A stretch of DNA of 64,000 bases, taken from assembly GCA_039033995.1 (NCBI GenBank), contig JBCCBP010000012.1:1-64000 (forward strand), read 5' to 3'. This DNA is from CALBPI01 sp039033995 (lineage in GTDB: Bacteria > Pseudomonadota > Gammaproteobacteria > Steroidobacterales > Woeseiaceae). The position numbers were made by a program, and so were the translations under genes. The notes below the pieces were generated by a model. The model was not told the DNA's origin. It did not search any database and saw only the letters and a list, made by a program, of their open reading frames with translations. This document shows, in pieces, positions 18,301 to 24,784 of the stretch; position 1 is the first letter of the stretch; every line of letters starts with the position of its first letter.

Positions 18301-19759
18301 CGATAGCTACACCAATTTCGGGGCGAGTCTTGTTGACAAGCGTGTGAGCTACACACACTTCGATCATCTCGGCTCGATGGATGTCATTACTGACGACGTT
18401 GGCGCCGTCGAGCAGGTGATGTCGTTTGACGCCTGGGGCCAGCGGCGTGATGGCAATTGGCAGATTGTCGTCGGGGCTGCACTCATCGCATTCGACACCA
18501 ACATCACCACTCGTGGGTTCACGGGGCACGAGATGCTGGACCTCGTCGGTATCATTCACATGAATGGCCGGATCTACGACGGGCGTATCGGACGATTCCT
18601 TCAGGCAGATCCGTTTGTTCAAGAGCCTTCCAATAGTCAGAGCTTGAATCGATATGCATATGTGTTGAACAACCCGCTCAACAAGACGGATCCGACCGGC
18701 TACTTCTTTGAGGAAGCGGCACAGTTGATCATTGCTATTACCGCAATAGCAGTTAGTGGTGGCTCAGCAACACCATTCTTCAGCACGTGGTATGGGGCAG
18801 CAACAGTTGGCGCTGTGACTGGCGCGCTATCTGCGGCGATAGTCGGTGGTGACCCACTGAAAGGGGCATTGTTTGGCGCCGTGAGTGCGATTGCGTTCAA
18901 CGCCATCGGGGCGAAGTTCGACGGGATTGCCGCCGCAAGAGATAACCCATGCACAAAACTGTTCCAGAGTCTCACTGCGGGAGAAAAAGCAACCAAGATA
19001 CTTGCGCATGCCGTTACCGGTGGCGCGATGGGTAAGCTGCAAGGCGGCAAGTTCGGTCATGGGTTTATCTCGGCAGGAGTCACGCAAGCGCTTAGTGGAC
19101 AAATAGACCGCTTGGACGCGGGTAACGCGGGATTTAGCGCGGAGCGTACGATCGCCGCTGCGCTACTGGGTGGGACAGCGTCCGCACTCTCTGGTGGAAA
19201 GTTTGTGAATGGAGCTATCACAGGCGCGTTCAGTAGAGCGTACAACGATGAAGCAAAACATAGCCATCAGCCAACAGAAGAGCTCACCGCCGACATACTT
19301 AACTTTCCTGGAATGCGTAAGGCAATATCTCAGGCAGAGCAGGCTGCATACAATAAGATGATGCTGATTGCGAAAGGAAATGACCTTTTCAATGATCCAG
19401 ATCCCAATGATTATGTGACTCAGGGCGTCATTATCGACCACGGTTTTGGGTACCACTTGTCGGTTGGGAGACCGAGCCTTTACATTGCTCGCGGTCAACA
19501 CCTAGGTAGTTTGGCTAGCAATCTTCTACAAACACTTGTTCAGCCAAGCAACCAGGGTGCGCCAGTGCCAGTGAAGGACGTCGCCATGGTCGTCATAGTT
19601 GTGCCCAATACGGCTGAAGGGGCTCAAATCGATGTCACCAAACATAACTATAGGCATGCGCCTAACCAACGTGTAATCACGATCTATAGAGGTAGAAGTT
19701 ACTTGACTCGAGGGGATCTTGGACCTCTTGATATTACCGATGCAAGGAGACAGAAATGA
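12326..19759 (+). CDS. Giant secreted SpvB/FG-GAP/RHS-repeat protein with polymorphic C-terminus
   Basis: 2477 residues. A signal peptide is followed by an SpvB-type domain from residue about 192 (SGAATYTIPIALPGG, then GNGIAGMGWSLSG). FG-GAP/VCBS-like calcium motifs lie at about 549-955 (DINGDGRAD, FNADGRSD, DLNGDGLLD, FNADGRAD, DINGDSYAD, WNYDGYPD). A TcdB-middle-like region follows, then RHS/YD repeats from about 1320 to 1910 (YDALGRM, YDTQGNM, YDANGNN), and the RHS core ending in DPTGY at 2122-2126. The last 350 residues are a glycine/alanine-rich hydrophobic linker, a KFVNGAITGAF segment at 2292-2302, and a unique tip of about 165 residues. The family forms shells around a C-terminal cargo, often a toxin. 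I do not recognise the tip. The stop overlaps the next gene. Confidence 0.9.
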   Translation: MVKLLNKFLMSLSVASIFILAMSAYEPQSRALAFGGTQAFVDRLEQLTGLDSTNIDGLYAVEQRPDIVMIAYEITIPVMRTPAAQYLLIRNATTGAWTRVLIDKAEWQSDFRPYFDSRGIKVHKQSPGTFEGLTPAAEAAALQPNDVSAQANADVAIYGNVGGPGGSVEAAPQPFNTPIPAQSTALASDKIGITAGDFRVSESGAATYTIPIALPGGTAGVAPSIALNYSSAAGNGIAGMGWSLSGLSSISRCRATLGQDADPAPITFTNEDKFCLDGQRLLLVAGTHAQVGATYRTEVDSGVVVEIASVSNGEPQTFTAKRSDGSTTYYGLGPDGDTNTSASLTNPSYGTLNWSIRAFKDVVGNPIWFDYTTTASQQVISQIRYAFGADKSNPDATGNARVTFGYLLRDDKQRGFIAGFETISDQLLDKIKVFNSVATNVTGQPTEQENREYRLEYGQDYAFEGGDAVAGNTPLPDVISRLTDIYECAGNECLNPTHFEWARPVYDAADFYIAGGMNYSGRDRFIEPEAYTVKLLNSNHKLQAYQPADINGDGRADFVWVEASYGSDPSDYVPRLNYAIQNKESSNVEQGTFVGGTCSGSNNREVCLPEVADTVQQRLAALDFNADGRSDVAVFDHVNDKWNVYLSKPQSNGDWKLSGTPVTAPALNGQLTSDKAKFVDLNGDGLLDYLYFSANGLSVRYLVQDPNANIDSPEFYKFADAQELTAETPFYTTVPWVVGTDWRAVEVISAGADFNADGRADFILFGETNQTCVDDTHVNCPPRDRIHHIYTMTSDTSIDLYADLGANDQGHRAQAVDINGDSYADIVSSTYQSGSNTDNFYYRINKGDGTFENRVFFNEDTLGKTPDVEPNRLDDKPGADDPQFYDWNYDGYPDLIWKQIVGNPNTWQGLAVRYWDPTTQSFLAAQATGVPGVTTNSNESVFAADLTGNGSLKVINFDAADAEIRVIDRPGIPFNKITDIINGFGARTTVEYESLAITDRYDAIDFDLTRTPVQGEFCEQDDSPYREESCRLSNYYVTSAEDLYEELNGDWDLPANSQTIGRYRPVMEFAAPMYIVTAMQSSAPALVAQPAGFTMDHDAQSRITYHYGEAKIQAAGRGVLGFEQLRTIDEQTGIVTTTRYRQDWPFIGHPVSTERRSRQGHLLSTSTTRWEMLDYDASFTTTAESSGTAALGPLFVVSSEAEEKTHELLNNGAAQGQVVSHMRTSTTSFTENGNPLEIVKYDLGNNGTELRRQTTTNTYHPGFDDLLARLATADVTTTRPDGNGTVTRKTAFDYYPSGLLREEVSDPDDSSIRVTTVHSYDSFGNVVRSTASTIDGTRCDNDVSLYDSTGRYVDKAFDCLGRLTSEVKGRNHFGMPTELHNIVDVSGGYTVTEIAYGLFGHEYFRGSSNGAFQTDYFDQNLAQCPVDSIYREVGTAAGGVESATCHDVIGRTTRELTKGFSGTWIAKDTQYDASGRTQRTSEPYYLGANEPIYWSTVEYDLVGRPIKTTMPDSTVGRTAYSAEAYTIGSQSYTGTKVISTNARNYAKTEVYNRLGELVRSVNALSGVTKYGYDTQGNMNEIVSNGGTPNNTTVINFDTANRKVSMNDPDKGYWQYRHNAFGELVAQQNANGHSTVLTYDALGRMRTRIDCINTLIDNCNSNAPQESSSTWTYDTGANAFGQLVSVEDTVSGYYQSYSFDAFGRSDVVTTNFDGSLYKEKTTYDEFGRVFQVFDAAGDGSFVDSAIRHRYNSYGYLSSVEDAVVIGGQSRRVYQTIGEMTARGQVKVEVLGNDVITSREYDDSNGRLEDIVSTSSSGNVQNLHYEWDVVGNLKVRHDQSAGKNLRETFNYDALNRLDWQRVDGRDVITLTYDEAHLGNIKSKSDVGSYEYNSSKPHAVTSVDGDVFTYDANGNNLTGDGRVIEYTTFDKPSKISKGSDSVEFEYDPNRSRFRRIDKTASGEVTTRYIGSVEIVSRPDGTEKRKRYIAGVAIEIDSYTNFGASLVDKRVSYTHFDHLGSMDVITDDVGAVEQVMSFDAWGQRRDGNWQIVVGAALIAFDTNITTRGFTGHEMLDLVGIIHMNGRIYDGRIGRFLQADPFVQEPSNSQSLNRYAYVLNNPLNKTDPTGYFFEEAAQLIIAITAIAVSGGSATPFFSTWYGAATVGAVTGALSAAIVGGDPLKGALFGAVSAIAFNAIGAKFDGIAAARDNPCTKLFQSLTAGEKATKILAHAVTGGAMGKLQGGKFGHGFISAGVTQALSGQIDRLDAGNAGFSAERTIAAALLGGTASALSGGKFVNGAITGAFSRAYNDEAKHSHQPTEELTADILNFPGMRKAISQAEQAAYNKMMLIAKGNDLFNDPDPNDYVTQGVIIDHGFGYHLSVGRPSLYIARGQHLGSLASNLLQTLVQPSNQGAPVPVKDVAMVVIVVPNTAEGAQIDVTKHNYRHAPNQRVITIYRGRSYLTRGDLGPLDITDARRQK

Positions 19760-20295
19760 CTCTGTCAACAGGAATGCCTTGGAAGCTCGCGCTGGGGTTT
19801 TTAGTCATTAGCGTACTCACGGCAGCTTGCAGGCAACAGGTTCAAGCAGAGATTACAGACACCTTTCCGGTAGAAAGAATGGAGGCATACGCTGTCGAAA
19901 ATGAGGAATCCCTTACTCAGCTGACCGACGATCTTTCTGCGCGCGGAATCGTCTCTATCCGAATTGCTGTTAGTCGGTCGCCTATATACGGAGTGGACAA
20001 AATGGGTGAGAGAGTTACGCTCTCACGGACTGAGTCTGAGGACTTATACGAGAAGATGGCGAACCTGGGTTTGTACAAAGTCATTAATCAAGAATTATCC
20101 AAGCAGTTTTTTATAGAAGGCGAATATCTGGCTTCACATAACGGGCTTGTTAGTATTTTGAGTACATCTAAGCCTGAGCAGCCTCTGCAGGCCTGCTCAG
20201 AAATTCGTGGACAGCCTGCTAAAGGCCAGTGCGTCATATCGTTCGGGCATGCCACGGCTTGGTTTCAAATCTTTATTTGGTCCAGCATTCAGTGA
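19756..20295 (+). CDS. Small lipoprotein overlapping the RHS gene, candidate cognate/immunity factor
   Basis: 179 residues whose ATGA start overlaps the RHS stop, with AAGGAG 6 bases before the ATG that lies inside the RHS coding sequence. A leader with LTAAC predicts a lipoprotein. The mature part has a charged helix (EESLTQLTDDLSARG), strands (SIRIAVSR), a second helix (SEDLYEKMANLG), and a pair of cysteines near the end (ACSEIRG, GQCVISF). Its position fits an immunity protein or a chaperone/partner for the RHS tip, acting in the periplasm. It is AT-rich: the line 20041-20100 has 23 G/C of 60. No family recognised; function inferred from position only. Confidence 0.65.
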   Translation: MTLSTGMPWKLALGFLVISVLTAACRQQVQAEITDTFPVERMEAYAVENEESLTQLTDDLSARGIVSIRIAVSRSPIYGVDKMGERVTLSRTESEDLYEKMANLGLYKVINQELSKQFFIEGEYLASHNGLVSILSTSKPEQPLQACSEIRGQPAKGQCVISFGHATAWFQIFIWSSIQ

Positions 20296-20377
20296 CCTTT
20301 ATGGTTGGCTTTGCGGCAGCGGTCCCACTCGACGGGCACACAAATTCCAACCTAGTTATCGTACAGGGAAATAGAGA

Positions 20378-20722
20378 GTGCAATTAGAAACATTGAAACA
20401 CGCAATCGCGCTGCTAGCCCTGATTAGTGGTCACAGTGCATTAGCCGGCGAACAAACCGGCACCATCGAACGTATCATCATCCGTGCGACTGACAATCTT
20501 CATTACGTGTTCTTGTATGGCACGCCGACTAACCGGCCAAGCTGTGCGACGACACAACGTTATTGGTTGGTTCGTGACGAAAACAGTGCGGCCGGTAAAA
20601 GTCAGATTGCCTTGCTCATGGCCGCTTATGCCTCGGGCGAGCCGATTCGTATTGTTGGTACAGGCCAGTGCACACGATGGGCAGACGGTGAAGACATCAA
20701 CGTCATTATGACGGGGCCGTAG
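20378..20722 (+). CDS. Small secreted protein D of the RHS island
   Basis: 114 residues from a GTG at 20378 (AGGGA upstream), with a signal peptide ending near ALA-GE. The mature part follows the island plan: GTIERIIIRA, YVFLYG, C, YWLV, the helix QIALLMAAYASGEPIRIV, C, and a last strand INVIM. Two cysteines. Of the island set it shows the pattern most clearly. Function unknown. Confidence 0.7.
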   Translation: MQLETLKHAIALLALISGHSALAGEQTGTIERIIIRATDNLHYVFLYGTPTNRPSCATTQRYWLVRDENSAAGKSQIALLMAAYASGEPIRIVGTGQCTRWADGEDINVIMTGP

Positions 20723-20845
20723 ACGCATAGCGGGACAGGAACTCGTATTAATGACAAGCGAATTGCTTGCCGAAAAAACAAGCCTGATTGACTAAGAACG
20801 TTTGGGATATGGCGAAACACAAATATTCAAGTAAGGAGTAATCGG

Positions 20846-21190
20846 TTGAAACTCATGAAGTCCTTCGTGGTAGTCGCGACTCTGCTGTTTGCAGTGATCA
20901 CTTCCACTGCTAATGCGGCGCCCGCGTGGTACTACGGTACGGTGTCACGTATCTACATGTATAACGGTGGTTTCATCATTCGATTGAATGGCACTGCGCT
21001 TGATGACTGTATGCATCAGTACTTGTATTTTCGCGACAGTGATCTGGGCGAGACAACGGTGAGCCGTGCCTACAGCATGATCCTGTTCGCAGAGCAGACC
21101 GATAGAGAGGTTGGCGTCGTTATCGACAAAGCGATAAACGGACCGGGTGGTACCTGTTTGTCCAATGGCTCTGTTGATATTCAGGACTAA
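20846..21190 (+). CDS. Small secreted protein E of the RHS island
   Basis: 114 residues. AAGGAG at 20833-20838 is 7 bases from a TTG at 20846 but 16 from the ATG at 20855, so the TTG is the likelier start. The signal peptide ends near ANA-AP. Mature pattern: YYGTVSRIYMYNGGF, IIRLNG, C, YLYF, helix AYSMILFAEQTDREVGVVI, C. Two cysteines. Function unknown. Confidence 0.7.
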   Translation: MKLMKSFVVVATLLFAVITSTANAAPAWYYGTVSRIYMYNGGFIIRLNGTALDDCMHQYLYFRDSDLGETTVSRAYSMILFAEQTDREVGVVIDKAINGPGGTCLSNGSVDIQD

Positions 21191-21271
21191 GAGACCGATG
21201 TCGAAAAGCGTAAACGGCTCAAACTGACTATACAACTGAACAATTGACTCCAGTCCAGACGGAGAATCAAC

Positions 21272-21619
21272 ATGAAGAAAATAGGAATTGTGACATTCGC
21301 GTTGCTTTGCCCAATGCTCGCCGATGCAGGTTGGGTAAAAGGTATGGTAGATGGATTCTACGTTACGCCGACAGACTTGCGCGTCAGTGTGACAGGAGCC
21401 GGCGCCGGTACCTGTAGCAGTTGGAACTATGAGTTTCGACTGCCTAATACGAGTACGCAGTACGAAGACATCTTGGCCACAGTGATTGCCGCGCATATCA
21501 GCAAGGTAGATACGACGGTGTGGTACACCGACAGCACTGCACCTGGCACCACACAGACCAACGGATGTACCGAGAGTTCAATGGCGGTGATCACGGCACT
21601 CGGCATGGCAGATTTCTAG
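21272..21619 (+). CDS. Small secreted protein F of the RHS island
   Basis: 115 residues with a signal peptide ending near ADA-GW. Mature pattern: GMVDGFYVTPTDL, RVSVTG, C, a helix with ILATVIAAHI, a strand TTVWYT, and C. Two cysteines. GGAG lies before the ATG. Its first codons are nearly identical to those of the next gene (ATGAAGAAAAT), which suggests recent duplication of at least the leader. Function unknown. Confidence 0.7.
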   Translation: MKKIGIVTFALLCPMLADAGWVKGMVDGFYVTPTDLRVSVTGAGAGTCSSWNYEFRLPNTSTQYEDILATVIAAHISKVDTTVWYTDSTAPGTTQTNGCTESSMAVITALGMADF

Positions 21620-21678
21620 AGGCTGGGCTTCACGGATCTAGGTGGTTCATTAGAAGTTTTAGAGTGAGGTATGCATCG

Positions 21679-22023
21679 ATGAAGAAAATTTTTATAGTGT
21701 TCGCATTGCTGCTATCAGTCAACAGCCATGCTGTGTGGATCAACGTCACCGGCACAGTCGTCAACATCGTGACTTACGCGCACACAGATACTGTTCTGGT
21801 AACGCTGTCTGTGCCGGGGCAAGATGTGGTTGAGTGTGTGAATAAAACGCAGTTTGCGATCAGTTCCACTACTTCCGAAGAGCGACGGGCACGCATGTAC
21901 GCCATGCTGTTGTCCGCCAAGGCGTCAGAGACGCCCATAACCATTACGTACAACGACGTCGGCAGTTGCGAGGCCTATGGTTCAACGACCAATGCCTATC
22001 GCACAGTCTTGCGAATGTACTAG
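21679..22023 (+). CDS. Small secreted protein G of the RHS island
   Basis: 114 residues with a signal peptide ending near SHA-VW. Mature pattern: VTGTVVNIVTYAHT, VLVTLSVPG, C, FAIS, helix MYAMLLSAKASETPITITY, C, and a closing strand. The MYAMLLSAKAS helix is the form widely seen in short secreted proteobacterial proteins of unknown role. It ends the island; the AraC gene converges on it 21 bases later. The ATG at 21679 is preferred over upstream in-frame starts because it opens the signal peptide. Confidence 0.7.
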   Translation: MKKIFIVFALLLSVNSHAVWINVTGTVVNIVTYAHTDTVLVTLSVPGQDVVECVNKTQFAISSTTSEERRARMYAMLLSAKASETPITITYNDVGSCEAYGSTTNAYRTVLRMY

Positions 22024-22044
22024 TCGGATCGGCGAACGGCCCTA

Positions 22045-22776
22045 TTAGTTCATCCCCCGAAACACACTCGGGGCTTGCCCCGTCGTTTTGCGAAACTGCC
22101 GCGTGAACGCGCTGGTATTGGCATAGCCACACTCCAGTGCGATTTCAGTGATCGGTCGTTCTGTGTCGGTTAGCAACCGACACGCGTGTTCGATGCGCGT
22201 TTTCAAAAACCATTGGCCGGTGGATAGTCCGAACAGCCGCTTCATGCGGCGATCCAATTGATAGATCGATAGTTGTGCGTGTTTCGCCAGCGCCGCCAGA
22301 GTGGGTGGCCGCGCGAGTCGGGATTCTGCGAATCGGATGGCGGTGGAGACTTGTGCATAGTCGTCACTGTGCATGTCGGGTCGGACAAGATCACGCGACG
22401 TCCCGGTTAATCCAATAATTGCACCGCTCGCATCCCACAACGGAAACTTCGACGTCAGACACCAGCCCGAGTTGGCCGGCGTATAGCGGTGTAACTCCAG
22501 TTTGTCGATGAGCGCGCGCCCGGTGCGGATCACACGCTGGTCCTGCTGTTCGTAGCTGTTGCCTAGCGCATGCCCGAATAGCTCCGTTGGTTTTCGGCCA
22601 AGCAGCGCCTGCTTGTTGGGCTTGCCGCAACGCTCGACCAGCGTCTCGTTGACGCAGAGATAACGTCCTTCGGTGTCCTTGATAAAGAACACGGTGTCGG
22701 GCAGATGGTCGAACAGTTCCTCCGCCGTAAACGGCGTTGGGAGTTGTTCGAGCGTGTTTTGTAGCCGCAGATCCAC
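22045..22776 (-). CDS. AraC-family regulator with N-terminal PAS domain
   Basis: About 243 residues from a GTG at 22776. A PAS-like sensor comes first (residues about 15-115: DHLPDTVFFIKDTEGRYLCVN, LVERCGK, and a closing PLWDASGAIIGLTGTSRDLV), then a double HTH AraC domain (about 145-243: TLAALAKHAQLSIYQLDRRMKR, then ITEIALECGYANTSAFTRQFRKTTG). It is divergent from the hydroxyproline operon, so it is the likely activator, perhaps sensing a pathway intermediate through PAS. A longer reading to 23175 would run across the divergent operon and is rejected. Confidence 0.85.
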   Translation of the reverse strand: MDLRLQNTLEQLPTPFTAEELFDHLPDTVFFIKDTEGRYLCVNETLVERCGKPNKQALLGRKPTELFGHALGNSYEQQDQRVIRTGRALIDKLELHRYTPANSGWCLTSKFPLWDASGAIIGLTGTSRDLVRPDMHSDDYAQVSTAIRFAESRLARPPTLAALAKHAQLSIYQLDRRMKRLFGLSTGQWFLKTRIEHACRLLTDTERPITEIALECGYANTSAFTRQFRKTTGQAPSVFRGMN

Positions 22777-22893
22777 CCTTAGACTATGCCAAAAATAAAG
22801 CCAGCAGTGCAATTGTGGGTAAACGAGAGTCTGTGAAAATAGTAGAATTTGCCTTATAAAAACATAAGCCTTCACCAAAACAAGAGAGGCGGG

Positions 22894-23844
22894 ATGAGCA
22901 GGGCAGAGACGGTCTTCTCGGGCTGCATACCGGCGTTGATGACGCCGTGTGGCGCCGACGGCCAGCTCGTTTGGGGCGAGTTGGTCACCACCGCGCAGCG
23001 TCTGATCGACGCCGGCATGCGCGCCGTGGTCTATTGCGGTTCGATGGGCGACTGGCCGTTGCTGACGGATGCCGAGCGCATGCAAGGCGTTGCCGCGCTC
23101 GTCGAGGCCGGTGTGCCGACCATCGTAGGCACCGGTGCGCAAAGTCCCGCACAGGCTGTGGCACTCGCAGCGCACGCGGCCGAGGTGGGTGCCGATGGTC
23201 TTATGGTCATCCCGCGCGTCTTATCACGCGGTGGCTCGCCCGCTGCGCAACGCGCCCACTTTTCGGCCATTCTGGAGGCGGCGTCCGAGCTCCCCGCTGT
23301 CATCTACAACAGTCCGTACTATGGTTTCGAAACGCGCGCCGACTTGTTCTTCGCACTGCGTGAGCAACACGCCAACCTGATCGGTTTCAAGGAGTTCGGT
23401 GGCGCGGCATCGCTCAGTTACGCTGCCGAGCACATCACCAGCGGCGACGACGATCTGACGCTAATGGTTGGGGTGGATACGCAAGTCGTACACGGCTATG
23501 TGAACTGCGGTGCTGGCGGCGCCATCACTGGTGTCGGCAACGCACTGCCTGAACCCGTGCTAAGGCTGATCGCACTGTGCGAGAGCGCCGCAGCGGGCGA
23601 CGCAACCGCTCGCGTTTTGGCAGAACAGTTGGACGCGGCGCTACGCGTGCTGGCCACCTTCGATGAAGGGCCGGACCTCGTTTTGTACTACAAACACCTG
23701 ATGGTGCTGGAAGGGCACGCGGCTTACGCGCACCAGATTCATGCCAGCGACGCGCTGTCCTCTTCGCAGCGCGCGTTCATCGAGTCTGCTTGGCGTCAGT
23801 TCAAACAATGGTGGGCTGACTGGCCCGGGTCGGTGGACGAATAG
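22894..23844 (+). CDS. DapA-family lyase, probable 1-pyrroline-4-hydroxy-2-carboxylate deaminase
   Basis: A 316-residue member of the dihydrodipicolinate synthase superfamily. The Schiff-base lysine is K166 (GFKEF) and the catalytic tyrosine Y138 (YNSPYY). In the context of the three next genes it is best read as the deaminase (EC 3.5.4.22) converting 1-pyrroline-4-hydroxy-2-carboxylate to alpha-ketoglutarate semialdehyde. AGAGGCGGG precedes the ATG at 22894. It is the first gene of a four-gene operon; the next gene starts 2 bases after its stop. Sequence alone cannot exclude another DapA-type reaction. Confidence 0.85.
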   Translation: MSRAETVFSGCIPALMTPCGADGQLVWGELVTTAQRLIDAGMRAVVYCGSMGDWPLLTDAERMQGVAALVEAGVPTIVGTGAQSPAQAVALAAHAAEVGADGLMVIPRVLSRGGSPAAQRAHFSAILEAASELPAVIYNSPYYGFETRADLFFALREQHANLIGFKEFGGAASLSYAAEHITSGDDDLTLMVGVDTQVVHGYVNCGAGGAITGVGNALPEPVLRLIALCESAAAGDATARVLAEQLDAALRVLATFDEGPDLVLYYKHLMVLEGHAAYAHQIHASDALSSSQRAFIESAWRQFKQWWADWPGSVDE

Positions 23845-23845
23845 C

Positions 23846-24784
23846 ATGTTACGAATTATCGATTCTCACACCGAAGGCGAACCCACCCGCGTAATAGTTG
23901 ATGGTGGTCCACCACTAACCGCCGCGACGATCGCCGCACAACGCGAAGAGTTCGCCCAAGACTTCGACCATTATCGACGCCGAGCGCTTTTAGAACCGCG
24001 TGGCTTCGATGCAATGGTCGGCGCGCTGTTGCGTGAGCCAACGCGTGACGACTGCGCGGCGGCTGTGATCTTCTTCAATAATGTCGGCTACCTCAATATG
24101 TGCGGGCACGGCGCTATCGGTGTCGCGGCGACGCTCTATCACTTAGGGCGCGTATTGCCAGGTGCGATTCGGTTGGAGACGCCGGTTGGTGTTGTCACCG
24201 TCACGCTGCACGACGCCCACCACGCGACCATTCGCAACGTGCCGAGCTACCGCTATCGCGACAACGTCAGTGTCGACGTGACGGGGCTAGGTACGGTCAC
24301 CGGTGATATTGCCTGGGGCGGCAACTGGTTCTTTTTATCGCCCGAGCCACCGTGCGAGATTGCGCTCTCGAACCAGCCGGAATTGACTCGAGCGGCGCAA
24401 GCCATCAAACGTGCCTTGCAGCTGCAGGGCATCACCGGTGCCGAGGGCGCAGAGATCGACCACGTCGAGTTCTTCGCACCGGGTGCGAGCGCCAATGCCC
24501 ATTCGCGAAACTTTGTGTTGTGTCCGGGTGGCGCCTACGATCGATCGCCGTGCGGTACTGGCCTGTCGGCGAAGCTCGCTTGCCTTGCGGCGGACGGCGA
24601 GCTGGCGCCCGGTGAGCTCTGGATTCAGGAGAGCATGATCGGCAGCCGGTTCACGGCGTCCTATTCGCTCGACGCACAGGGGCGCGTGATCCCGAGTATT
24701 AGCGGCCGCGCGTTCGTGTCGGCTGAGGCGACGCTGTTCGCCAGTGTCGATGACCCGTTTGCCAATGGCATCACTGCTGCATGA
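23846..24784 (+). CDS. 4-hydroxyproline 2-epimerase (proline racemase family)
   Basis: A 312-residue proline racemase-family enzyme. Both catalytic cysteines are present: C86 in NMCGHG and C236 in SPCGTG. Cys/Cys means epimerase rather than the Cys/Thr dehydratase that acts on trans-3-hydroxy-L-proline. It would convert trans-4-hydroxy-L-proline to cis-4-hydroxy-D-proline (EC 5.1.1.8). The N-terminus shows DSHTEGEPTRVI. Its stop overlaps the next gene by ATGA. Confidence 0.9.
   Translation: MLRIIDSHTEGEPTRVIVDGGPPLTAATIAAQREEFAQDFDHYRRRALLEPRGFDAMVGALLREPTRDDCAAAVIFFNNVGYLNMCGHGAIGVAATLYHLGRVLPGAIRLETPVGVVTVTLHDAHHATIRNVPSYRYRDNVSVDVTGLGTVTGDIAWGGNWFFLSPEPPCEIALSNQPELTRAAQAIKRALQLQGITGAEGAEIDHVEFFAPGASANAHSRNFVLCPGGAYDRSPCGTGLSAKLACLAADGELAPGELWIQESMIGSRFTASYSLDAQGRVIPSISGRAFVSAEATLFASVDDPFANGITAA

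Noticed and set aside
18690..19759. SpvB-type ADP-ribosyltransferase at the RHS C-terminus
   Set aside because: The R, STS and ExE motifs were not found in the right order; the late YRG is isolated.
22777..23175. Upstream extension of the AraC regulator
   Set aside because: It would run back across the divergent promoter and into the hydroxyproline operon; the extra sequence has no domain character.
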